NCBI GenBank assembly: GCA_902789665.1
Contig: CADAOY010000003.1
Span: forward strand, 124,001 to 188,000
Direction of reading: 5' to 3'
Origin: an uncultured Lachnospiraceae bacterium
GTDB taxonomy: Bacteria; Bacillota; Clostridia; Lachnospirales; Lachnospiraceae
Length of the DNA stretch: 64,000 nucleotides
A model generated the notes under the pieces. It saw only the letters and a program-made list of their open reading frames with translations. It had not been told where the DNA came from and made no database searches. This document shows positions 35,214-44,917 of this stretch, one piece after another (positions within the stretch are counted from its first letter, which is position 1; each line of letters starts with the position of its first letter). A program made the position numbers and the translations under genes.

Positions 35214-36029
35214 TTAATCCTCCTCAAAAGCCGAAGGTTTCAGTATAAGTTCTCCCAGAGTCATTTCAGCCCAGGAATACTGAATCATATATTCTCCCAT
35301 AAATGAGTTAACCGCATAAGAATCGCCTTCAAGGAATTTAAAGAAGTCACACTCAACCATGGAGCAGTCAATTCCATAGGCATTCCAGCCCTTAACAAGT
35401 ACATTTTCAAGGCCCGCACTCTTCAGATCATCTCTTAAACTATATAAGAAAACTCTGATTTGTTTCTTAAGTGCTTTCTCGTCATCCCTGTCTTCAAAGA
35501 TAATGCCGCAGAGCTCTCCGACTGAACACAGAGCTCCTCTTCTGTCCACCATATATGCCAGCATCTCTTTGCTCTTGGCCCTCTTAAATTTAATCGGATG
35601 TCCTTCCTTATCGAATACTTCAAAATTACCGAAGCACTGAACTCTCATCTTCGAAGTATCTGTTGTTCTTTCCACCGGATTACGGAGATTCTCAAGTTCT
35701 CTTTCAAGCGCTTCCTTAGTTACAGGCTTAAGAATAAAACCGCTTGGATGCTGCATAAATGCCTGATATGCAAATTTCTCATGACCTGTAACAAATATAA
35801 TATTGGTTTTAGGCGAAGCTGTTTTAACCAAAGCAGCCAGTTCAAGGCCTGACATTCCAGGCATTTCAATATCCAGATATGCTACATCCGGTTTATTGGC
35901 CTTAATGAATTCCAGAGCTTCTTTAGGCTTTGAAAAAGGCGTATGTTCCCCACCTTCGTCAATTTCATTCATTATTCTGACTATCTCTTTGGCAACGCTA
36001 ACCTGATCATCTACTGAAACTGTAATCAT
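35214..36029 (-). CDS. Response regulator with SARP-type DNA-binding domain
   Basis: The 271-residue protein has an N-terminal receiver (1-118: VDDQ acidic pair, phosphoacceptor Asp53 in YLDIEMPG, Thr in VTGHE, Lys in LKPV). The C-terminal winged-helix domain (about 128-235) is of the OmpR/SARP type: VQCFGNFEVFDKEG, FKRAKSKEMLAYMV, GELCGIIFED and KKQIRVFLYSLRDDL. SARP activators bind 11-bp-spaced heptamer direct repeats just upstream of -10 elements (established for Streptomyces SARPs). Exactly that arrangement lies before seven transcription units here, so I propose this protein as their activator. The regulatory link is inference. Its own promoter lacks the box, so autoregulation is not suggested. 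Confidence 0.9.
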   Translation of the reverse strand: MITVSVDDQVSVAKEIVRIMNEIDEGGEHTPFSKPKEALEFIKANKPDVAYLDIEMPGMSGLELAALVKTASPKTNIIFVTGHEKFAYQAFMQHPSGFILKPVTKEALERELENLRNPVERTTDTSKMRVQCFGNFEVFDKEGHPIKFKRAKSKEMLAYMVDRRGALCSVGELCGIIFEDRDDEKALKKQIRVFLYSLRDDLKSAGLENVLVKGWNAYGIDCSMVECDFFKFLEGDSYAVNSFMGEYMIQYSWAEMTLGELILKPSAFEED

Positions 36030-36076
36030 AGTTCTCCTCTTACATATCCGTCAAAAAAACATCAATAATCTATCCT

Positions 36077-36105
36077 ATTATACTACATTTTAAATAGATT
36101 TTACA
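36077..36105 (-). promoter_or_regulatory. Probable promoter of the two-component operon
   Basis: On the minus strand TATAAT (36077-36082) has a poor -35, TGTAAA (36100-36105), at 17 bp. The flanks are very AT-rich. No 11-bp repeats are present. Confidence 0.45.
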
Positions 36106-36130
36106 TAAAATTATTATTATTTTTTCCCAA

Positions 36131-36165
36131 AATAAAACAAGACAACCATTTTATAGGTTGTCTTG
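36131..36165 (-). terminator. Terminator after the 1416-aa gene
   Basis: Arms CAAGACAACC/GGTTGTCTTG (36138-36165) with an eight-base loop are followed on the minus strand by TTTTATTTT. Confidence 0.85.
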
Positions 36166-36181
36166 CACTTTGTTTACATAA

Positions 36182-39100
36182 TTACATGTGGAGTGGAAGA
36201 TTATTGGCGGCAGCCTTGTCCACTTTTCTTCTGGCCTTTATTTGTTTCTTTGTGGCCTGACCATTATTAATCTCCTGTCTTTCATTTTTGGCTTTCTGAG
36301 CCCTCTGTACGCCATAATCAGAAAGTCTGATATAGTCAACGCTGTTTGCAGAAGCCTTTCTTGTATCACTTACTCTCTTGGCAAGATTATTGCCTACGCT
36401 TGCAACTCCCGGAGTATATGTCGTCATAACCGCAAGAGCATCCAGGGCATTATCAAATCTTTCATTGCCATCAAACTGGAATCTAACACTCATCTTATCA
36501 TTTGTATATTCATTAATTGCACGAAGAAGTCTTGCTGATGCATTACTAAATGCTTCATCCGTTGCATTAGCTCCAAGATTGCCAATTGCCTGAACAGCTG
36601 AAACCAGTTCTTTGTATTCATCGCTTCTTCCTTCGCTGGTCATCATATTCTGGCACAGTGTTTTCATGGCATTGGAATATGCTGCTTTATTCTCAGGCTG
36701 TACTCTGAATGTATCTCCCAAAACGGTATCCATTACGCCCGATAATGATCTCTCATCAAAATTAGCCTCGCGTATCTTCTCAAAGGAAAGATTTTTAAAA
36801 GAATCCATATTCATAATACTGTCAGCCAAAATACGAATCTTTTTAACTGAAAACGGCTTGTTAAGATTCTTAAGCATATACGCTGCCGCTGTTTTGGCAA
36901 CATTTTCTCTGAGATTAGAGTCGCCCTTCCAATGCGCATTCATTTTACTGTGAATCTTTATGTAGTTATCATAATTCTTAGTTTTATCGGCTTTGGCAAA
37001 ATGTTCTCTGTAATTGACATCATTTTCCATATTCAGCTCATTTGATGAGCAGTTTTTAAAGAAAGTTGCAGAATCCTTAAGATAATCTGTATATCGCTGT
37101 GCTCTGTCTTTTCTTAGAGTGTCAAGAGCCGCCTTACTCTTACTCCACTCTACCGTATCCGGGGTCCTGAATTTATCCGGAGTCAGAATCTGTTCAATAC
37201 CTTCTTTTTCTGCTTCCTTTTTTTCATTGTCCATGGTATTCTGTGCCATTTTTTTACCAAGCATAAAATTACTCTCTATCTTGTCCGGCATAACAAAATC
37301 AGCATCAACAATATCCTTTATGCTAAGTTCAGCCATAGGGTTTGCCATATAACTGTTCTTTGCTTCTTCAGTATTAATACCTTCTCTCTTGAATAAAAAT
37401 TGTTTAAAAGCTTCAAATGCATTTTGATTCTCATCATATACAAGACCTTTATTTTGGAATTCTGCCTGCATTTTTTGAATTGCCGCATCCGAAAGTCCCA
37501 TAACCTCGACAAATTGTTTAATGGTATTATTCTTAAGCACGTCAACGTCCGGAATTTTCAAACCTTGAATATCATCCTGATGATTCATACTAAGCTCAAA
37601 CTTCATTTCATTAACGGCAGAAACCACTGATTTATTTTCGCTGTTTCTTAATGAAAAAAGCATTTTGGCCTGCTGTTCTGTAAGGCTGGCATTCTCATTC
37701 TTAAACTGCTTTAAATCCTTTCCTGTTTCCACGCTGGCATTACTTTCAATCATTCCAAGAATCATCATTAAATCACCGGCCGGAATACTCTTAGCCAAAT
37801 CTTCCTTTAATGACTCGTAAAGTTCGCTGTCCTGATCATATGCCTGCTCAACTTCTCTTCTCGTTGCGAAAGGCATTGCCATTCTTTCCTCATCACTAAA
37901 TTGCTCATAAAGATCTCCATTTGGATTTTTACGGTAATACTCTTTAATTTCAGCAAGAGTTTTTACTCTGGCGTAAAACTTAACCACATACATTACCTTG
38001 TCAATGTTTGTTTTCTGATTCCTGTATCCGTCAAGTACAGTCTTCTCCCACTTATCGCCATCAACAATACTGGCATAATTGCCCATTTGATTCCATTTAA
38101 TATCAGCCGAACTTGTTCTTTCCATTCCAGGCTGATTGTTAACCACCGGCTGGACAACTGGCTGCTGAACCGGTTGCTGAACCGGCTGTTGAACCGGCTC
38201 CTGAACCTGTCTTTCATTAGCTGCATTATTATTATTGTTATTATTATTTGCTTTTGGAGGAACAACTATTCTCTCTCTTGCACTAGCCCTGTTGTTTGCC
38301 AAAAGTCTGCTGTAAACGCCCTTTGAAGAGGTTTGTAAATCAAATTCTGTTTTGACCGCAACTTTTTTCTTCTTTTTTTCAGGTTTAGGCGGAACTACAG
38401 GTCTTTCCCTGTTAGTTTCATTAGTAGCAGATGTTGAAGGAACGCCCTTATTAACTTCTTTTATAAGATTTAAAACCTCATCTATATTCTCCACCTCAAC
38501 GTTCGCAAAATCATTTTTCTGCACATTGGCGCCAGGTTTGTAGTTCTCAGGATCCTTTGAGTATTTTTCAATTTCAAAGTTATTCTTTGAAATACTATCC
38601 TTTACATCAATATCATCTTTGCCACGAACATTGCCTTTAAGACCATAGAAATTCTTATCAGCATCATGCAGTCTCTTCTCATCTTCCATTGATCTTAAGT
38701 CTGCTCTTTTGGAAAGATAATTATAATCAAGTTTTTTCGGAAGATATACTTTTTCGACAAGTTTAAGTCCTTCCTTGGAATAAAGATTTACTGTTCCGAG
38801 ATTACCGATATTCTTTCCGATATTATTCTTTTCATCACCACAAATTCTGGTAATTTTAGTACCATCAAAATTGGTCGATGACATATCGCCCAAAGCCGGA
38901 GCATTAATTTCTTCAGGCGGAAGATTAATGCTGCCATCATTTTTTAAATATGTATGTTCACTTGGAATACCATATAAAGTATGCTTATCCTTGGCAAGTT
39001 CGATATCCGAAATCCAGGTAATGCTTACAGGAGCCTTACTACCAACATAATATAAATTGATAAAATCCTTTATGTCGCTTTCATATGTCTCATTTGGATT

Positions 39101-40432
39101 TCCACTTCCTGAAGAATTCTTATATTTAATAACATCTCCCTCTATTCCCGTAATTGTAAGGAAATGTCCCGGTATGAGAATCGATACCGGAGAATGGTCC
39201 ACAAGCATGGCATGATTTATCGTTCTTTTAAGATAATCTGCCGTTTTGTCAACATACTGGTTAATATCTATCTTTTCATCATCTGTTGGCTGTTCGATGG
39301 TAACTTCATGAAGCATTGTATTAGGAGCATATGCCATAATGGCATCTCCCATATCCATAAGAACCTTAGGCTCATTCCTGTTATAATCCATATCCATAGT
39401 ATTAGACGCTGTAGTATGACTATCAAGCTCAGGTCTGTATGAACGGATATTCTCCTGTGTTACATTATTAATACCACGGCTCTGAAGAAGCAGCTCGGCA
39501 GATACTGACCAACAACCATAAGTACTTGACTGAAATCTGGTCTGATTAACCGGAACTGAAATCTCGGTAACACCATTTTGTTTTTGTGTAGTCTTAACCT
39601 CGACAGGAGTGGATGTACTTTCTCCCTTCTCCATCTTTTTCTTTGTTTCCGCCTGAATCTCTTTTACCTTTTTGGAAGCATCAATTCGCATTTGCAGTCT
39701 GAATTTTTCAGCTGATGTCAATTTTAAGTTCTTGTCATTAATACACGTCTCTAACTCTTTTATTGTACCAGTATTTCTTAATCTTTGAGGGATATTGGAA
39801 GGCGCGCCATCCTTGGCATATTCGTATTTTCTAGGCTTATTCTTAATGAACTGCGTATAATCCTTTTCTGTTTCTACAAGGTCAGCTTCAATATACATCT
39901 CGAATATAACATCTTCATCTAATGCCACATCTTTATTAGTTGTACTAATCATGTCATAATATTGTTCATATGTCGGATATCTTAACTGTGCCTTATCACC
40001 ATCATAATCAGCATACAGGCCTTTTTTTATTTCCCCATCTATCTTATATAAGGCAGTAGGCAAAGATAAATTATCTTCTGGATTTAAAAGATCAATATAT
40101 TTTTTTTCATTTTTCACATATGCGCGCATATTTTGAACTAAATCTAATTCTTCTTTATTGGAACAATTAGAGCTAAGTCTGGCAACTGCACTTAATACTT
40201 CAGCGTATTCTTCTTTAAGTTTTACAACCTCCTGAGGTGTAAGCGCCGGGATAAAATTATTCTCATTCGGAACGCAGAATAATGACATTTTCATGGCAAA
40301 AACACTGATTTTGTCCACATCTTTTTTATGATTTTTATATATACTATTTACATATTTTGTCTTTATCTTTTCAGTATCCGATAATAATTTTTGACAAGAT
40401 TCCGGTTGTTTTCTATAATGTGCACTTATCAT
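36182..40432 (-). CDS. 1416-aa protein with papain/AvrRpt2-like cysteine protease domain (candidate effector)
   Basis: Residues 1-290 are helical and charged. A papain-fold domain follows (about 295-480): Gln301 and Cys307 in FQSSTYGCW have the six-residue oxyanion/nucleophile spacing of papains, His423 lies in PGHFLTITG, and Asn439 in YKNSSG. This is the C39/C70 (AvrRpt2-like) style. A disordered Lys/Pro/Asn linker (about 660-775, with NNNNNNNAAN and VQQPVQQPV repeats) and a large helical region (about 780-1380) follow. The C-terminus is basic (KQIKARRKVDKAAANNLPLHM in part). There is no signal peptide or membrane span. Box G lies 55-85 bp upstream and a terminator follows, so it is monocistronic. 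Protease effectors of this fold are known from type III systems; delivery by the T4SS-like machine here is inference. Confidence 0.85.
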   Translation of the reverse strand: MISAHYRKQPESCQKLLSDTEKIKTKYVNSIYKNHKKDVDKISVFAMKMSLFCVPNENNFIPALTPQEVVKLKEEYAEVLSAVARLSSNCSNKEELDLVQNMRAYVKNEKKYIDLLNPEDNLSLPTALYKIDGEIKKGLYADYDGDKAQLRYPTYEQYYDMISTTNKDVALDEDVIFEMYIEADLVETEKDYTQFIKNKPRKYEYAKDGAPSNIPQRLRNTGTIKELETCINDKNLKLTSAEKFRLQMRIDASKKVKEIQAETKKKMEKGESTSTPVEVKTTQKQNGVTEISVPVNQTRFQSSTYGCWSVSAELLLQSRGINNVTQENIRSYRPELDSHTTASNTMDMDYNRNEPKVLMDMGDAIMAYAPNTMLHEVTIEQPTDDEKIDINQYVDKTADYLKRTINHAMLVDHSPVSILIPGHFLTITGIEGDVIKYKNSSGSGNPNETYESDIKDFINLYYVGSKAPVSITWISDIELAKDKHTLYGIPSEHTYLKNDGSINLPPEEINAPALGDMSSTNFDGTKITRICGDEKNNIGKNIGNLGTVNLYSKEGLKLVEKVYLPKKLDYNYLSKRADLRSMEDEKRLHDADKNFYGLKGNVRGKDDIDVKDSISKNNFEIEKYSKDPENYKPGANVQKNDFANVEVENIDEVLNLIKEVNKGVPSTSATNETNRERPVVPPKPEKKKKKVAVKTEFDLQTSSKGVYSRLLANNRASARERIVVPPKANNNNNNNNAANERQVQEPVQQPVQQPVQQPVVQPVVNNQPGMERTSSADIKWNQMGNYASIVDGDKWEKTVLDGYRNQKTNIDKVMYVVKFYARVKTLAEIKEYYRKNPNGDLYEQFSDEERMAMPFATRREVEQAYDQDSELYESLKEDLAKSIPAGDLMMILGMIESNASVETGKDLKQFKNENASLTEQQAKMLFSLRNSENKSVVSAVNEMKFELSMNHQDDIQGLKIPDVDVLKNNTIKQFVEVMGLSDAAIQKMQAEFQNKGLVYDENQNAFEAFKQFLFKREGINTEEAKNSYMANPMAELSIKDIVDADFVMPDKIESNFMLGKKMAQNTMDNEKKEAEKEGIEQILTPDKFRTPDTVEWSKSKAALDTLRKDRAQRYTDYLKDSATFFKNCSSNELNMENDVNYREHFAKADKTKNYDNYIKIHSKMNAHWKGDSNLRENVAKTAAAYMLKNLNKPFSVKKIRILADSIMNMDSFKNLSFEKIREANFDERSLSGVMDTVLGDTFRVQPENKAAYSNAMKTLCQNMMTSEGRSDEYKELVSAVQAIGNLGANATDEAFSNASARLLRAINEYTNDKMSVRFQFDGNERFDNALDALAVMTTYTPGVASVGNNLAKRVSDTRKASANSVDYIRLSDYGVQRAQKAKNERQEINNGQATKKQIKARRKVDKAAANNLPLHM

Positions 40433-40485
40433 TTTAATACCTCCTAATCACGCTGTAATTCGGCAATTTATACTGTTCACTTGTA

Positions 40486-40517
40486 ATTATACACTATAAT
40501 AACAACAAAACAGCAAC
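40486..40517 (-). promoter_or_regulatory. SARP-type box G, promoter of the 1416-aa gene
   Basis: GTTGCTG-TTTT-GTTGTTA on the minus strand is followed by TATAAT (40486-40491) after eight bases. It is the most divergent first heptamer but has the best -10. Confidence 0.75.
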
Positions 40518-40520
40518 AAA

Positions 40521-40552
40521 TTAAAAAAGCAGAGTACAAAACTCTGCTTTTT
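40521..40552 (-). terminator. Terminator after the 274-aa lipoprotein gene
   Basis: Arms AAAGCAGAGT/ACTCTGCTTT are flanked by A- and T-runs (40523-40552), so it may act in both directions. It separates operon F from box G. Confidence 0.88.
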
Positions 40553-40553
40553 T

Positions 40554-41378
40554 CTATTCATCCTTAAGAAATTCATATTTTTTATCATGGTAGGTGAAAG
40601 TAAGTACATTATCCTTAAACTCATACTCACAGACCTCATCATTAATATATAACTTGGATCCCCATGCAATAATTATATTCTCATCAAGTATTAAGGTGCC
40701 TGCGTGATTATCATATAAACTAAGTTCATATTCTATATCTCTTACGCCCTCGCCGCCTTCTATAATACAGGTATAATCACCCGGAAGGCCTTCATACATA
40801 TCCTGCTCGGCAAAATCATCATAATGAATTGATTCAATTACATTATTAAGTAAATTCTGCACATATGTATCAGGCTCTCCATAATAACGGGTATCCATCT
40901 CTATAAGCAGGGTGCCTCCGTTATACTGGGCCGCTGTCACATATTTGTCTATATTATCGTCCTGATATACGTAGGATGTGCTTCTCCATATGCCCCATTT
41001 GTCTTCTGTTCCTACGAAGGTATCCTCACTTTGAGAAACTTCAGCGTCGCTCCAGGACGCAGTCATCTCTTCAATTGCATCCAGAGGATCAGCCCCTTCC
41101 ACATATTTAATGACAACTGCATTATTTCCTGCATCTGACATACTGTAGATAAACCAGACTTCATGTGCATCAATCTGTCTTAACAAAAGGGATTTGCCAT
41201 TATATGTAACATGCCATCCGTCAGCACTGTCATAATATAATATATCATTTTTATCCATATCATCGGTCATTGTATTAACCAGTTCTTCGCTCATGGCATC
41301 CACGGGATTCTTACATCCCACGGCCAAGGACAGAGTCATTAGCAGTACAAAAGCGATGATTTGTTTAAAATATTTCAT
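40554..41378 (-). CDS. 274-aa lipoprotein, unknown
   Basis: A lipoprotein signal peptide ends at LAVGC (Cys22). The mature part begins KNPVDAMSEEL and is mostly acidic with mixed alpha/beta character: WHVTYNGKSLLLRQIDAHEVWFIYS at about 54-78 and a small beta domain near the C-terminus (about 200-274, YTCIIEGGEGVRDIEYELSLYDN). The start lies eight bases after the stop of the 1150-residue gene, so both are one operon under box F. Surface lipoproteins beside a large intracellular partner may be immunity or docking factors, but no family is recognised. Confidence 0.78.
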   Translation of the reverse strand: MKYFKQIIAFVLLMTLSLAVGCKNPVDAMSEELVNTMTDDMDKNDILYYDSADGWHVTYNGKSLLLRQIDAHEVWFIYSMSDAGNNAVVIKYVEGADPLDAIEEMTASWSDAEVSQSEDTFVGTEDKWGIWRSTSYVYQDDNIDKYVTAAQYNGGTLLIEMDTRYYGEPDTYVQNLLNNVIESIHYDDFAEQDMYEGLPGDYTCIIEGGEGVRDIEYELSLYDNHAGTLILDENIIIAWGSKLYINDEVCEYEFKDNVLTFTYHDKKYEFLKDE

Positions 41379-41386
41379 CTTTATAC

Positions 41387-44300
41387 CTATTTTCCTGGAG
41401 CCTTTGGCTGAACTTCCTGTAAAACATTATTGTCCTGAGCCTTCTGTGCCTGTAATTCCTCACGCATTTCTTTACGCTGCTCCAAAACTTTTTCAGCCGC
41501 TTTGGTTTCCTTTTTACTTACCGGAAGAAGGTAGCCATTCTCATCTACAAGCTTATTTATATCTCTTCCGTTCTTCTCATATCTGTCACGATAAACTTCA
41601 GCCTTGGCTTCTTCCATTCCCGGGCAGAGTCTGACTAACGTTTCCGATGGTGCCTCATATTCTGCAACATTCCAGTTCTGAAGTTTTTTCTCAAATTCAA
41701 GCAGGACTGTTTTTCTCATCTGAAGCGCAACTGATTTTTTCATGGTCTTTCTTGTATTTTCAAGTTCAACCCTTGATACAGGCTTAAGATCATAGTCCTC
41801 ATCTCCAAGTTGGAAGTCACGATTACTTTTAAACTTATCTCTGTAATATTTCGCATATGCAGGTTCCTTAAATGGACACATTTCAACAAGTTCCTTAGGG
41901 ACAGGTTCAAGAAAGCTCCAATTCTTTATGAGTTGTTCCATTCTCTCAAGCTTTGCTTTCTTCTTCTCCCCGATGGCTATCTCTAATTCTTCATTACGCT
42001 CTATATTCTTTCGAAGTTTCTTCCAGATTTTATCTGATTCTCTCTGCTTTGCTCTGCGATATCCCTTTGGATCTCTGTATCTGAAACCAAAATCTTCTGC
42101 ATTTTTATATATATAAGGTTTAGCTATTTCAAGTTCTTTCTTTGTTGCTTTATCGATTACCTTAACAAAGCCCTTAAGTACCTCAGGGTCCTTAATTTTT
42201 TCTACCAGTTCAGGAACATTCTCTAAACGTGTCTTATTCTTGTCCCTTAAATCACCAAGTATTCCTATTTTATCAAAATACTTAAACGCCTCAGCTTTAA
42301 TCCTTTTGCTTGCAGCTATTGAATTATTCTCACCATAATAAGTATTATTAAGAGCTACATACTGATAAAGTACCTTACTGTTTTCAGGCTTGCCAAGGGC
42401 TGCTGAACACGCAATATTATATACAAGGTTGCTGTTAATTTCCTTATAGCCATGCATATACTGTTCCTTAAGCTCATCAACGCTCAAATTCTCAAATTCA
42501 TTAAATATTGCTGCTGCTTTCTTTCTGTTTCTTTCAAGACCATATGCAAACCTTTCAGCAAGTACATGTTTGTCTTTAATTCCGGACTTGGAAGCACTTT
42601 CCATATCAACCCTGAAACCTTCAGAATCATACAATTGTGTGTATTCCTTTTCGAAACCGCCCTGTCTGAGTTTCTCATCCAGTTCCTTTAACTCACTTAA
42701 AGTAGTTGAACGTGTTTTAAGTTTTCTTAATTCACGCATCATAACTCCGGTTTTGGCAAGATCTGCTAAAGATGCATACTTTGGATCAATAAGTGGCTTT
42801 TCATCATCCCCGGAAGCCAGACTATTATAAGTATCCGTCTCTTCCATACTGTTATAGAATCCTTCAACATCATATAACGGTTCAGTGTCTTTGAAGTATT
42901 TATAAATTCTGTCAATATAGTATTTTTTCTGACTTGTCAGAATACTGTCTTCAACAATTGCTTTTGCTCCATTGATGAAGTCAGTATTATCAGAAATTTC
43001 ATAATCTGCATAAAGTTTTGAACTAATGTCAGCAAAAGATAAATTCTTTAATTTATTGCCATTTCCCACCCTTTTTGCAGTAATCTGCGGAAAAGTAAAC
43101 GTTGTTTCACCTCTATACTTCGCTTCCTCAATTGAGTCTTCCTGCTGTTTAATCCAGTCTTTTTCACCCTCTATTAATGCCTTATTTGCTTCTGTGGAAA
43201 GAGTATTAATACTATTCTTGTACTCAACTGTTTTAGGACCAAACTGCTTCATTAACTCATATACTTCTTTAGTTTGCTCAGATCTGTGTCCCCTTACCTT
43301 AGGTGCGTGTTTCTTCACATACTTATTAATAAGATTAAATGCTGCGCTAACGTCATTTGCGGCAACTTCCAGAGTTGTTGCATCTGCCTTTCTGTCAATA
43401 TCTTTGTTTACCTGGTCTATAGCGGCAATGACTGCCTTGTAATCATCCATTCCATCTGCATTTTTGGCATCAATAACATTTAATAAATTTTTCTTTAAAC
43501 CCTTAAGATCATTATTAATTCGATCGAACACGGAAACCAAAGCATAGCCTGCAAGGACAGCCTTTTCCTGAGGGTTATACTCTAATTTACCTTCCGGTTT
43601 ATAAGCGTCTGATGCATTATCTCTAATTGTTCTTTCTTTTGCTCTTTCGTTAGCAAGTATTTCTCTTTCAGATATACCACGCTTCTGGTTTGACTTATAT
43701 TTAGGCTTTGCAGGTGCATATCTTTGGAAGAAATCTTCCAGAGTATCTGTATCCTCCGCAGTTATCTTATCTTTGGAGACAACTTCAAATTCATCAATAA
43801 GGCTCTTCTTTTCTTCCTTCTTCTCTTCTTTAATTTCACCTGCATTTGGCTCATCAACTGCATTAATATTTACAACATCATTTTCTTTATTCTTTGCAGC
43901 TTCCTCTTCCTGTGCCTTTCTTGCTGCCTCTTCTTCCTGGCGCTTTCTCTCTTCTTCCTGCTTCTTCTTTGCTCTTTCTTCTCTTTCTATCTGAGTGGCT
44001 GATTCAATAGCTTCCCACTCATTATGATTCTTAACCGTCTGCTCTATTTTATAAATATCAAACTTTTTAGCCTTTTTAGCATCGTCCTTTTTAGGTTCCT
44101 CATCTACCTGAAAATAACTCTTAAAAGCTTTCTTCTTGAGAACTTTCTCAGCAGGAGTTTCAATTAATTCCAATCCACTGAAATAGCCCTTGTTATCTAT
44201 TTTATCAAGACCATCTTTTTTGGTAAGCTGATAAATTGCAGAAACTACTGAGATTCCCTGTAATAATTCCTCTCCTTCAGCAATATTGAAATCTCCACTA

Positions 44301-44839
44301 TTAGCCGCAATCATAACATTGCTGTTTGTATAATCATGATTGGATGCAACCTGATAAAAGCATTTATTCATCATATTGCTTAATCCTTCAATCATTTCAT
44401 CGCTTTTACTAACTAATTCTAAAGGATAAGCATTATTTTTCTTAAATCTTTTAATGGCAAGCATTGTATCTCTGAGGCCATTTTCCCCACCAAATAAAAT
44501 ATCTGCGTCTTCCTGGGTAAAATCCTTCTTCTCCCTCTTCTTATCTACAAGGCCCACGCATCTGTAAATAAATTTATCTACTTTTTCATAAAGTGCAACA
44601 ACTTCCGGCTTATTTTCTTTTTCAGCATACTGATATATTTCATCTCTGTATGCTCTAAATGCCATGGAAAATGGAGATTTTTCATTAGAAAACTCCTTTA
44701 AAATATTATTCATAAGGACATTCTTGGCCTGTTTCTGAATCTCTTCCACATTCTGTGTCATTTCCAGAAATTTTTCATCCGGCAATAATGCTTTTTTATT
44801 ATTTACTTCCTTAACCTGTGCTTCATCTACTTCTTTCAT
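41387..44839 (-). CDS. 1150-aa coiled-coil protein without signal peptide (candidate secreted substrate)
   Basis: The protein is long, helical and highly charged. Residues 1-270 form a helical region with IAEGEELLQGISVVSAIYQL. A Lys/Glu/Arg coiled coil of about 55 residues (EEERKRQEEEAARKAQEEEAA) covers roughly 275-335. More helical domains follow, with two related segments near 960-1010 and 1060-1110 (MEQLIKNWSFLEPVPKELVEMCP compared with FEKKLQNWNVAEYEAPSETLVRLCP, both followed by acidic Ala/Tyr-Arg-Asp-x-Tyr/Phe). There is no signal peptide, membrane span or known catalytic motif. The C-terminus is EVQPKAPGK. AGG-type spacing at ATG 44839 and box F 80-110 bp upstream define the start. It heads operon F with a lipoprotein. 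Confidence 0.8.
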   Translation of the reverse strand: MKEVDEAQVKEVNNKKALLPDEKFLEMTQNVEEIQKQAKNVLMNNILKEFSNEKSPFSMAFRAYRDEIYQYAEKENKPEVVALYEKVDKFIYRCVGLVDKKREKKDFTQEDADILFGGENGLRDTMLAIKRFKKNNAYPLELVSKSDEMIEGLSNMMNKCFYQVASNHDYTNSNVMIAANSGDFNIAEGEELLQGISVVSAIYQLTKKDGLDKIDNKGYFSGLELIETPAEKVLKKKAFKSYFQVDEEPKKDDAKKAKKFDIYKIEQTVKNHNEWEAIESATQIEREERAKKKQEEERKRQEEEAARKAQEEEAAKNKENDVVNINAVDEPNAGEIKEEKKEEKKSLIDEFEVVSKDKITAEDTDTLEDFFQRYAPAKPKYKSNQKRGISEREILANERAKERTIRDNASDAYKPEGKLEYNPQEKAVLAGYALVSVFDRINNDLKGLKKNLLNVIDAKNADGMDDYKAVIAAIDQVNKDIDRKADATTLEVAANDVSAAFNLINKYVKKHAPKVRGHRSEQTKEVYELMKQFGPKTVEYKNSINTLSTEANKALIEGEKDWIKQQEDSIEEAKYRGETTFTFPQITAKRVGNGNKLKNLSFADISSKLYADYEISDNTDFINGAKAIVEDSILTSQKKYYIDRIYKYFKDTEPLYDVEGFYNSMEETDTYNSLASGDDEKPLIDPKYASLADLAKTGVMMRELRKLKTRSTTLSELKELDEKLRQGGFEKEYTQLYDSEGFRVDMESASKSGIKDKHVLAERFAYGLERNRKKAAAIFNEFENLSVDELKEQYMHGYKEINSNLVYNIACSAALGKPENSKVLYQYVALNNTYYGENNSIAASKRIKAEAFKYFDKIGILGDLRDKNKTRLENVPELVEKIKDPEVLKGFVKVIDKATKKELEIAKPYIYKNAEDFGFRYRDPKGYRRAKQRESDKIWKKLRKNIERNEELEIAIGEKKKAKLERMEQLIKNWSFLEPVPKELVEMCPFKEPAYAKYYRDKFKSNRDFQLGDEDYDLKPVSRVELENTRKTMKKSVALQMRKTVLLEFEKKLQNWNVAEYEAPSETLVRLCPGMEEAKAEVYRDRYEKNGRDINKLVDENGYLLPVSKKETKAAEKVLEQRKEMREELQAQKAQDNNVLQEVQPKAPGK

Positions 44840-44917
44840 AAGCTACCTCCATTTATCCGTAGTTCCATTATGGAACTCACACATCCGGAAACTAATATTA
44901 TTTCGTCTACATGTGTG

